A DNA stretch of 64,000 bases from Variovorax sp. V213 (GTDB lineage: Bacteria; Pseudomonadota; Gammaproteobacteria; Burkholderiales; Burkholderiaceae_C), in NCBI RefSeq assembly GCF_041154455.1, contig NZ_AP028665.1, positions 1,053,551 to 1,117,550 of the forward strand, read 5' to 3'. The notes beneath the pieces are model-generated. The model was given only the letters and a program-made list of their open reading frames with translations, made no database searches and had not been told where the DNA came from. Shown here piece by piece: positions 58,005 through 64,000 of this stretch. Numbering within the stretch: position 1 is the stretch's first letter; each line of letters starts with the position of its first letter. A program made the position numbers and the translations under genes.

Positions 58005-58961
58005 TCAGTAGCCCAGGGATCTGTCGACTTCGTTGATCAACGGATCTCCACGCTCCAGCCTTTGTAAGTTCTCGAGGAATTGCTCGACCACTGGGCCCAC
58101 CGATGGCTGGGCCGCAATGTGCGGCGTCACCAGCACCTTTTCATGGCCCCAGAACGGGCTGCTGGCGGGCAGAGGCTCGGTGGCGAAAACGTCGAAGGCC
58201 GCCCCGCCCAGATGGCCTTCATCGACGAGGGCCAGCAGATCTGCCTCAACCACGATCCCGCCACGCGCTGCGTTGATTACATAAGCGCCCTGCGGCAGCT
58301 TCGACAGAAAGGCACGGTTGATCAGTCCGGCGGTCTGGGCTGTGCTCGGCAGGAGGCACACGAGGTAGTTGCACTGGCTGAGGAATTCATCCATGCCTTG
58401 CTCGCCCACGAATACCGGGACCCGGGCCGCCCGGCCTTCAGAACGCGTCCAGCCGATGACTTTGAAGCCGAGTGCGGCCACTACATCGGCGACCACAGAA
58501 CCGATCGATCCGAGCCCCATGATGCCGACCGTGTACTCGCGCGAATCCGGTACGGCCACGCGCTTCCATTCGTGTGCAGCATGCTGAGCCTGCAGCGTCG
58601 GCAATGCGCGGAAATGCTGCAGGATTTGCAGCGACACATATTGCGCCATGCTAAGGCCGAGGCCGGGCTCCACGGCGCGGGTGACCTTGACGCTGGCCGG
58701 CAAGTCGGGCGTCCCGAGGATGCCGTCGGCGCCGGCGCCGACCGAAGCAGCCAGCTGAAGATTCGGCAGCCGCGGTAACAGACCGGCCGGCAACTTGAAA
58801 GCGAAGAGCGCGGTGACATCCGGGTCTGTGTCCCCATCGATGCGCGTGACGACGTTCAGTTCTGGGGCGCGTGCGCGCAGAGCCTCATAGCGGGCCGTGA
58901 CGAAGTCCGAGGTCAACAGCATCAGAACCTTCGCGGGACGCTGGGTGGAAGCTACTTTCAT
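58005..58961 (-). CDS. D-isomer-specific 2-hydroxyacid dehydrogenase
   Basis: 318 residues, GhrA/hydroxypyruvate reductase-like. NAD-binding VGIMGLGSIGSVVA with GLGSIG at 149-154; catalytic Arg in NAARGGIVVE, Glu in FATEPLPASS, His in VTPHIAAQ. It reduces a 2-oxo acid or oxidises a 2-hydroxy acid. The start overlaps the aldolase stop by four bases, so the two are translationally coupled. Counterpart of 28015-29013 but with an intact glycine motif. Confidence 0.92.
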   Translation of the reverse strand: MKVASTQRPAKVLMLLTSDFVTARYEALRARAPELNVVTRIDGDTDPDVTALFAFKLPAGLLPRLPNLQLAASVGAGADGILGTPDLPASVKVTRAVEPGLGLSMAQYVSLQILQHFRALPTLQAQHAAHEWKRVAVPDSREYTVGIMGLGSIGSVVADVVAALGFKVIGWTRSEGRAARVPVFVGEQGMDEFLSQCNYLVCLLPSTAQTAGLINRAFLSKLPQGAYVINAARGGIVVEADLLALVDEGHLGGAAFDVFATEPLPASSPFWGHEKVLVTPHIAAQPSVGPVVEQFLENLQRLERGDPLINEVDRSLGY

Positions 58962-59689
58962 GCAAAGGTTCTCTCATAGTTGAAGCGGGGGTTGTGTCTG
59001 CGGGCCTGTCGCACCAGCAGCTGCCAGCGCAGGTCCACCACGTCGGTGCGGCGCAGGAAGGCCTTGGTCTGGCGCGCCTCGGCGGGCGGCAGCTTCTTGG
59101 GCGTTCCGGCCGCCATAGCCTGCAGCTGAACGCGCGCAGCGAACTCGAGCACCGTGGCAGCGATGGCGGTCTCCGCAATGGATTCACCGACCACCACCGA
59201 GCCATGGTTGCGCAGCAGAATGGCTCGGTTGGCGCCCAGGCGCGTCGCGATGCTGGCGCCTTCCTTCTTGTCGAGCACGATGCCGTCGAACTCGTCGAAC
59301 AGCACGATGTCTTCGTGGAACAGCGCACCGCTCTGCGTCACCGGCTCGAGATTGCTGCCCACGATGCCCAGGGCCAGCGACGCCTCGGAATGCGTGTGAA
59401 GGATGCAGCACACCTCGGGCCGCGCCTCATAGATCTCGGTGTGGATGTTCAGCGTGGGGTTGCAAGGCAAGGCGCCGGTGACCGTGCGCAGGTCGAAGTC
59501 GGATTCGATCAGTTCCTCGGCCGTTGCCTCCTCGAAGCCGTAGCCGTAGGGGATGCTCCAAAAGGTTCTGGCGTTTGGCAGGCGTGCGGTGAGGTGACCC
59601 GAGATCCCGCTGCCCTGTCCGTCCATGGCGAGGATCTGGAAGGCGTGGACCAGGTCGTGAATCAATGCCGGCAAGGGGTCTTTGTTCAT
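58958..59689 (-). CDS. Class II aldolase/adducin family protein
   Basis: 243 residues. SGHLTARLPN near the N-terminus, metal ligands His98 and His100 in ILHTHSEAS, and His162 in LRNHGSVVVGES. The family includes aldolases and decarboxylases acting on hydroxy-acid or aromatic substrates. It sits between the FAD monooxygenase (20 bp gap) and the hydroxyacid dehydrogenase (ATGA overlap). It belongs to a different sub-branch from the 29031 protein, so the two operons were probably assembled independently. Confidence 0.9.
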   Translation of the reverse strand: MNKDPLPALIHDLVHAFQILAMDGQGSGISGHLTARLPNARTFWSIPYGYGFEEATAEELIESDFDLRTVTGALPCNPTLNIHTEIYEARPEVCCILHTHSEASLALGIVGSNLEPVTQSGALFHEDIVLFDEFDGIVLDKKEGASIATRLGANRAILLRNHGSVVVGESIAETAIAATVLEFAARVQLQAMAAGTPKKLPPAEARQTKAFLRRTDVVDLRWQLLVRQARRHNPRFNYERTFA

Positions 59690-59709
59690 GGCTTGAGCTT
59701 GTTAAAAAT

Positions 59710-60942
59710 TCAGAGGGCGGAAGGAGCGGTCGCTTTGCTGCCCACATCGACCGCAGTGGCGTCGTAGCTGAACAGCCACTCGTAGCGCTGCCGAACGCTG
59801 TCTTCGCTCCATTCGCGGTCCACGTAGCGACCCGCCTCGACGGCGTCCGCCAGCAGGGGGTTGTGAAAACGCGCCGCGTTGGCCGCGGAGCCCAGCACGA
59901 TGCGAGAGGTGCGCTCCATGCGCAGCGCCTGATAGCGCAGCAGTCCGGCAGCGGGGTCGTCCTTGTGGGCTTCTAGGCAGCGGGCGAGCACCACGCCGTC
60001 TTCCAGGGCCATCACGGCGCCCTGCGCGAGGAAAGGCAGGGTGGAGTGGCAGGCATCGCCCAACAGCGTGGCCCGGCCCTGCGTCCAGTTGTTCATGGGC
60101 TGACGGCTCAGCAGCGCCCACTTGTAGGGCTGGTCGATGCCCTGGATCAGGCGATGCACATCGTCATGCCAGTGCCTGAAGTCGTTCATGCATTCTTCCA
60201 CGCTGCCGCGCTCGGTCCAGGACTCGACCTGCCAGTCGCTGCGCTCGACGATGCCCACGAAGTTGACGAGAGCGCCCTCGCGCAAGGGGTAGTGGATGAC
60301 ATGGGCGCCGGGGCCGATCCAGTTGGTAGCCAGGTTGGCGTGCAGGTGCGGTGGCAGCTTGTCGCGCTGAACCAGTCCACGCCAAGCCACGCAACCCGTG
60401 AACTGGGCATCGCTCTGGCCGAACATGGCGCGGCGGATGCGCGAGTGCACGCCGTCAGCTCCGACGAGAACGTCGCCACGAATGCGCTCGCCGCCCTCAA
60501 GTTCTACCTCGACACCTTCTGCGTCCTGCGTCAGACCCACCGCCTTGGCGCCCAGGCGAATCGCGTCTGGCTGGCGCTGACGCGCGTGGCGAGCCATTAG
60601 CGCATGCAGGTCTGCCCGGTAGATCAGGTAGTACGGAAACCCGTACTTCTGCACGGATTCAGCACCCAGGTCAAACAGCTTCCAAGTCTGCCCTGTGTTC
60701 CAGAGCCGGACCTGCTTTCCCGCCGCCTGCGTCGCCAGATGCGGCAGTTCGTCACTCAGCCCGACGTCTGCCAGGCACCGCGAGCCGTTCGCGCTCACCT
60801 GGAACCCGGCACCGACTTCGCCGAGTTCGGGCGCCTGCTCCAGCACGGTCACGCGAATGCCGCGCCGCTGCAGGGCCAGTGCGCAGCACAACCCGCCTAT
60901 GCCGGCGCCGGCGATCAATACGTGCAAGGGTTCAGCAGCCAT
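59710..60942 (-). CDS. FAD-dependent aromatic monooxygenase (salicylate/6-hydroxynicotinate hydroxylase-like)
   Basis: 410 residues of the class A flavoprotein hydroxylase family: GAGIGG FAD site (12-17), the DG motif LVGADGVHSRIR, and the GD motif LLGDACHSTLPFLAQGAVMALEDG. The segment CVAWRGLV and the overall length fit the salicylate hydroxylase / 6-hydroxynicotinate 3-monooxygenase group, which hydroxylates with loss of a carboxyl group. GGAGAC precedes ATG 60942. It is first in the operon with aldolase, hydroxyacid dehydrogenase and Bug receptor; divergent from lysR at 61049. Confidence 0.9.
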   Translation of the reverse strand: MAAEPLHVLIAGAGIGGLCCALALQRRGIRVTVLEQAPELGEVGAGFQVSANGSRCLADVGLSDELPHLATQAAGKQVRLWNTGQTWKLFDLGAESVQKYGFPYYLIYRADLHALMARHARQRQPDAIRLGAKAVGLTQDAEGVEVELEGGERIRGDVLVGADGVHSRIRRAMFGQSDAQFTGCVAWRGLVQRDKLPPHLHANLATNWIGPGAHVIHYPLREGALVNFVGIVERSDWQVESWTERGSVEECMNDFRHWHDDVHRLIQGIDQPYKWALLSRQPMNNWTQGRATLLGDACHSTLPFLAQGAVMALEDGVVLARCLEAHKDDPAAGLLRYQALRMERTSRIVLGSAANAARFHNPLLADAVEAGRYVDREWSEDSVRQRYEWLFSYDATAVDVGSKATAPSAL

Positions 60943-61020
60943 GTCTCCATCCTTTGATACATCTGGCCCCATCGGCCAGCACTGAATTGCATCGCAGTAA
61001 GACAAATTTGTGAAGTTAAA

Positions 61021-61039
61021 TTATCAAATCAATTAATAT
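61021..61039. promoter_or_regulatory. LysR-type operator TTATCAA-N5-TTAATAT, near-copy of 50012
   Basis: TATCAAATCAATTAATATCC here matches TATCAAATCAATTGATATCC at 50013-50032 with one change, and the preceding TTTGTGAAGTTAAA matches TTTGTAAAGTTTAA. It ends ten bases before the lysR start at 61049, where bound protein would block that gene. Confidence 0.75.
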
Positions 61040-61048
61040 CCTTCAGCA

Positions 61049-61990
61049 ATGAATATAAACACCCGGCAGCTTCAGGCCTTCCTGGCCATTGCCCGACTGG
61101 GCAGCTTCACGCGCGCCGCCGAAGAGACCTTCGTGACGCAGGCCGGGCTGAGCCTGATGCTCAAGGATTTCGAGGCGCAGGTCGGTGCCCGCCTGTTCGA
61201 CCGCACAACGCGTTCGGTGCGCCTGACGCCGGCAGGAGAGGCCTTGCTGCCGACCGCGCGCGGCATGCTGGCCGACTGGGACCGGGCCACATCCAACATC
61301 GGGCAGCTGTCGGCCGAGGCCGCGCAGCAGGTCTCGCTGGCCGCAACACCGCTGATCGCCGCCAGTGTGCTGCCACAGTGGCTCAATGAGTTTCGCTTGG
61401 TGCAGGCCAGCACCCGCGTGAATGTCAGCGACCTGGATCGCCAGCAGATTCTGCTGGGCATTGACGCAGGTGAAATCGACCTCGGTCTGGGCGCCTTCTT
61501 TAAGCCAGCATCGGGCATCGAACGGCAGTTGCTGGCCACTTTTCCGATGGTGCGCGTCAGTCCGAAATCAGGCAGTCGCACCCTGGCCGCCACGCGCACA
61601 CGGCCGGCCAGCGCAGGCAAGCGCGCCGCGTGGGCGGAGTTCGCGGGTCAACGCCTGCTTGCGTTGCCCATAGAGAACCCGATCCAGAAGCTCGTGGACG
61701 CTCAGCTGCGCGGGCTGGCCGTGGCACCCGCGTTCAGTGGAGCACTGCAGAACATCCAGGCCATCATCGCGATGGTGGAGGCAGGGCATGGGGTCGCCGC
61801 CCTGCCTGGGTTTGTGCTTCCAGCCTGCGCGCGCTACGACGTGGAAGTGCAGACGCTGGTGAATCCCGTGGTGCCAATCGACTTCTTCGTGGTGAGCAGG
61901 AAGGGGCGCCAGAAAACCGAGCTGGCCACCGAACTCATCGACGACCTGGGCCGTCACTTTAGGAAGTTGAGCCAGCTCGCAGTGGCCTGA
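61049..61990 (+). CDS. LysR-type transcriptional regulator
   Basis: 313 residues. HTH: TRQLQAFLAIARLGSFTRAAEETFVTQAGLSLMLKDFEAQVGARLFDRTTRSVRLT; effector domain from QVSLAATPLIAASVLPQWL. It is of the CynR/BenM-like general group and differs clearly from the 50125 protein. Divergent from the monooxygenase operon with the conserved inverted repeat in between. It probably activates that operon and represses itself. Confidence 0.92.
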   Translation: MNINTRQLQAFLAIARLGSFTRAAEETFVTQAGLSLMLKDFEAQVGARLFDRTTRSVRLTPAGEALLPTARGMLADWDRATSNIGQLSAEAAQQVSLAATPLIAASVLPQWLNEFRLVQASTRVNVSDLDRQQILLGIDAGEIDLGLGAFFKPASGIERQLLATFPMVRVSPKSGSRTLAATRTRPASAGKRAAWAEFAGQRLLALPIENPIQKLVDAQLRGLAVAPAFSGALQNIQAIIAMVEAGHGVAALPGFVLPACARYDVEVQTLVNPVVPIDFFVVSRKGRQKTELATELIDDLGRHFRKLSQLAVA

Positions 61991-62152
61991 ACGCCGCCGA
62001 CGCGGGCGCCATCCAGGCAAATCCATAAATCCGCTGAGGTCGAGCGTGGTCGCGAGGAGTGGGAAAACATTCCTTCCGTGCCAGGTGCTTAGGCGCGCGC
62101 AACGGCGCGATCGGCATGTGACGGTCGAATGTTCTCTCTAAGCTGCCGCGAG
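61991..62152. other. Non-coding stretch downstream of lysR
   Basis: About 160 bp without a convincing gene, terminator or repeat. It joins the HxlR remnant region. Confidence 0.4.
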
Positions 62153-62233
62153 GCATCTCCGCCGCCGCAGACACTGGGTGAGCGCTTTCTGCGTGATGCC
62201 TTCCAGTTGCCGCTCGATCATGGCTCGGTTTCC
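62153..62233 (-). pseudogene. Short remnant of an HxlR-type regulator
   Basis: Minus-strand codons read IERQLEGITQKALTQCLRRR, which resembles the recognition-helix segment of HxlR proteins (xLxxxLxGIxxKxLTxxLR). No other part of an HxlR gene is found around it. It lies upstream of, and divergent to, the Old Yellow Enzyme gene, a place where HxlR genes are often found. Confidence 0.5.
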
Positions 62234-62246
62234 TCGGATATACCTG

Positions 62247-62262
62247 GGCACTTTAAAGTGCC
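62247..62262. promoter_or_regulatory. Perfect 16 bp palindrome upstream of OYE gene
   Basis: GGCACTTTAAAGTGCC is self-complementary and lies about 60 bp before the oxidoreductase start, directly before TTGACA (62266-62271). A homodimeric repressor such as an HxlR or MarR protein is the natural binder. Confidence 0.65.
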
Positions 62263-62322
62263 TAATTGACACTAGGTTTATGCTGTATACCATTCGCCGG
62301 TCTTTACAACTGAGAGTTACCC

Positions 62323-63438
62323 ATGTCATCCGTCGACACCAGCGCGCTGTTCCAGCCACTCACCATCAAGAACCTCCAACTCAAAAATCGGCTTGTCATG
62401 GCACCGATGACCCGCACCTTCTCGCCCAACGGTGTCCCCGTCGAGGCCAATGCGGCCTACTACCGGCGCCGTGCAGAAGGCCAAGTCGGGCTGATTCTTT
62501 CGGAGGGTACGGTCGTCAATCGCCCTGCCTCCCGCAACGATCCCAACATCCCTTTCTTTCACGGCGAAGCTGCGTTGGCCGGCTGGAAGGGGGTGATCGA
62601 TGCCGTGCACGCAGCCGGCGGCCGCATGGGTCCACAGCTCTGGCATACCGGTTCGGCGCGCTACACCGAGTGGGAACCCGATTCGCCGGTGGAAAGCCCG
62701 TCGGGCCTGGACGCACCGGACAAGCCGCGCGGTGAAGCCATGACCGAGGAAGCGATCGCGGACACCGTGGCGGCGTTCGCCGCAGCCGCGGCAGATGCCA
62801 AGCGCCTGGGCTTCGATACCGTGGAAATTCACGGTGCACACGGCTATCTCATCGACCAGTTCTTCTGGTCCGGCACCAACAGGCGCACCGATCGGTATGG
62901 CGGCGCCACGCTCAAGGAGCGTTCGCGGTTCGCCAGCGAGATCGTGACTGCCATTCGCAAGGCGGTGGGCCCCGAATTTCCGATCATCATGCGCGTCAGC
63001 CAATGGAAGCAGCAGGACCTGACCGTGCGTCTCGCACCCACCCCCAAGGAAATGACGGATTGGCTGCTGCCACTCGTGGAAGCTGGCGTGGACGTGTTGC
63101 ATTGCTCGCAGCGGCGTTTCTGGGAGTCGGAATTTCCGGAGCTCGACGGCGAAAACGGCCTGAACTGCGCGGGCTGGGCCAAGAAGCTGACCGGCGCGAC
63201 CACGATCAGCGTGGGCTCTGTCGGCCTGGATGGCGACGTCCTGAACGCCTTTGCCGGCAAGGGATCGAAAGCGGCGAGCGTGCAGCGATTGGTCGATCGC
63301 ATGGAACGCAACGAGTTCGACCTGATTGCCGTCGGCCGTGCATTGCTCGGCGACCCGCACTGGGTTTCAAAAATCCAATCGGGCGATCACAAGAACCTGC
63401 AGGGCTTTGATGCCGCCGCACTGGGTGCGCTCGTCTGA
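62323..63438 (+). CDS. Old Yellow Enzyme-family NADH:flavin oxidoreductase
   Basis: 371 residues, FMN-dependent ene-reductase fold. LKNRLVMAPMTRTFSPNGVP (about 20-39) is the standard start; QLWHTGSAR (about 105-113) gives FMN contacts; EIHGAHGYLIDQFFWSGTNRRTDRYGG (about 169-195) holds the proton-relay/substrate pair His170 and His173 with Tyr175; VGRALLGDPHW is near the end. It reduces activated C=C bonds of enones, maleimides or nitroesters. It stands alone behind a palindromic operator, consistent with induction by electrophiles. Confidence 0.93.
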   Translation: MSSVDTSALFQPLTIKNLQLKNRLVMAPMTRTFSPNGVPVEANAAYYRRRAEGQVGLILSEGTVVNRPASRNDPNIPFFHGEAALAGWKGVIDAVHAAGGRMGPQLWHTGSARYTEWEPDSPVESPSGLDAPDKPRGEAMTEEAIADTVAAFAAAAADAKRLGFDTVEIHGAHGYLIDQFFWSGTNRRTDRYGGATLKERSRFASEIVTAIRKAVGPEFPIIMRVSQWKQQDLTVRLAPTPKEMTDWLLPLVEAGVDVLHCSQRRFWESEFPELDGENGLNCAGWAKKLTGATTISVGSVGLDGDVLNAFAGKGSKAASVQRLVDRMERNEFDLIAVGRALLGDPHWVSKIQSGDHKNLQGFDAAALGALV

Positions 63439-63470
63439 TGCAACTGCGACGCTGATCACAGATCGCTAGT

Positions 63471-63493
63471 CGGCCACTTTCAAATAGTGGCCG
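63471..63493 (+). terminator. Hairpin after OYE gene
   Basis: CGGCCACT-TTCAAAT-AGTGGCCG is a perfect 8 bp stem 32 bp after the stop codon. It lacks a clean T-run, so terminator activity is uncertain. Confidence 0.5.
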
Positions 63494-63545
63494 AAGCCTT
63501 CTTCAGTGCCTAAATCTGGACACCTTAGACGGCTTTCCGGCAACC

Positions 63546-63725
63546 TCATCCATTGCATGCGTCTGATCGATGACGGCGGCGGCTTGAGGCCAGAATTTCC
63601 TTGCGGGTGCGCTCGGATTCGACAGCGCGCGACAGGACCAGTGCACCGACGCACTGGGCAATCAGCGCCCACGCCGCATCCGGGTCTCCGGTGCGCGAGC
63701 TCCAGCTCTTCTGCAGGCGCTCAGG
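63546..63725 (-). pseudogene. C-terminal remnant of a TetR-family regulator
   Basis: Minus-strand codons read GDPDAAWALIAQCVGALVLS and RAVESERTRKEILASSRR, the last helix pair of TetR_C proteins (typically WALxxxxVGALVLARAV...EIL). The N-terminal HTH is absent from the sequence upstream to 63908. The rest of 63439-63908 has no other recognisable gene. Confidence 0.7.
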
Positions 63726-63908
63726 CCCTGCTTCACCGCAGTGCGCGTCCGCAGCCCCGCCCTTGTTTGTGCAATACGCAAGTCGCGATATGGATCTCCT
63801 CTCTTCGCGTCGTTTGCCCGTCGCGCGGGAGCTGCCAAGGTACACAAAGTAGACTTGACTTCAATCAGACACTTAGGATCGCCTAGGTATCACGAAGGAA
63901 ACCGCCCA

Positions 63909-64000
63909 ATGCCAAAGATCACGCCGGAATGCTTTTCTTCAGATTGTCCAAGTCGTGCTCTGTTCGACCAGATCGCGGACAAGTGGTCGATGATGATTTT
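63909..64000 (+). CDS. HxlR-family transcriptional regulator (N-terminal part, runs off window)
   Basis: The last 92 bp encode MPKITPECFSSDCPSRALFD followed by QIADKWSMMI. The pattern C-P-x-x-x-x-x-x-x-I-x-x-K-W-x-x-x-I with a cysteine just before the winged helix is the usual start of HxlR/YodB-type redox or electrophile sensors. GAAGGAAAC precedes the ATG. It could be the regulator of the Old Yellow Enzyme gene. Only about 30 codons are visible. Confidence 0.75.
   Translation, partial: MPKITPECFSSDCPSRALFDQIADKWSMMI

Noticed and set aside
1..64000. tRNA, rRNA, riboswitch or phage genes
   Set aside because: No cloverleaf, conserved rRNA segment, known riboswitch core, integrase or structural phage protein was recognised.

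Overview
The window looks like a chromosomal or megaplasmid segment of a high-GC betaproteobacterium in the Burkholderiales, most likely Comamonadaceae (Variovorax/Acidovorax-like). The main reason is five intact and two broken Bug-type (TctC) periplasmic receptors with no TctA/TctB partners. Supporting signs are the LysR/TetR-rich catabolic islands, a PQQ alcohol dehydrogenase with a molybdenum aldehyde oxidoreductase, and a GltIJKL-type transporter. It is an accessory, catabolic region. No rRNA, tRNA, CRISPR array, phage genes or replication origin was seen.

Layout. (1) 1-11.2 kb, minus strand: acyl-CoA beta-oxidation genes (CocE-type hydrolase, acyl-CoA dehydrogenase, hotdog thioesterase, FadJ-like fusion, thiolase, alpha-methylacyl-CoA racemase-like protein, two nitroreductases, MaoC hydratase), with a TetR regulator facing away. 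(2) 11.2-26.1 kb: a LuxR regulator, aldehyde dehydrogenase and Bug receptor, then a tandem heptamer repeat. Next come a periplasmic oxidation unit (molybdenum aldehyde oxidoreductase plus PQQ alcohol dehydrogenase) and, divergently, an acyl-CoA synthetase, racemase, MaoC hydratase, DUF35 and thiolase/aldolase operon, closed by a second TetR. Together these could take an alcohol to the acid, to its CoA thioester and through side-chain cleavage. (3) 26.2-31.1 kb, minus: gamma-resorcylate-type decarboxylase, class II aldolase, 2-hydroxyacid dehydrogenase, Bug receptor, SDR. (4) 31.2-41.9 kb: a 9.2 kb cassette bounded by a 618 bp near-identical direct repeat that carries a tautomerase gene. It holds an aromatic-acid transporter, an IS5-like element, a LysR-controlled FAD oxidoreductase/esterase/Bug operon, a flavin reductase and another Bug receptor. 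(5) 42-49.1 kb: SDR, BKACE (DUF849), AraC, NmrA, TetR, thioesterase and esterase. (6) 49.2-62 kb: polar amino-acid ABC transporter with two PLP aminotransferases and an M20 amidohydrolase, then a Bug/2-hydroxyacid dehydrogenase/class II aldolase/FAD monooxygenase operon. Two LysR genes flank this block and share a promoter-proximal operator-like sequence. (7) 62.3 kb to the end: an Old Yellow Enzyme homologue and the start of an HxlR regulator.

Three themes stand out. First, many short gene remnants (at least eleven: acyl-CoA dehydrogenase, Bug twice, CocE, CoA-transferase, AMP ligase, IS66, beta-lactamase-type hydrolase, LysR, HxlR, TetR) show that the region has been assembled and pruned repeatedly. 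Second, the Bug/2-hydroxyacid dehydrogenase/class II aldolase set occurs twice, each time beside an enzyme that can remove an aromatic carboxyl group. Third, operator-like sequences recur at several promoters and suggest three local regulons. Functions are read from motifs and gene order only; substrates are inferred.
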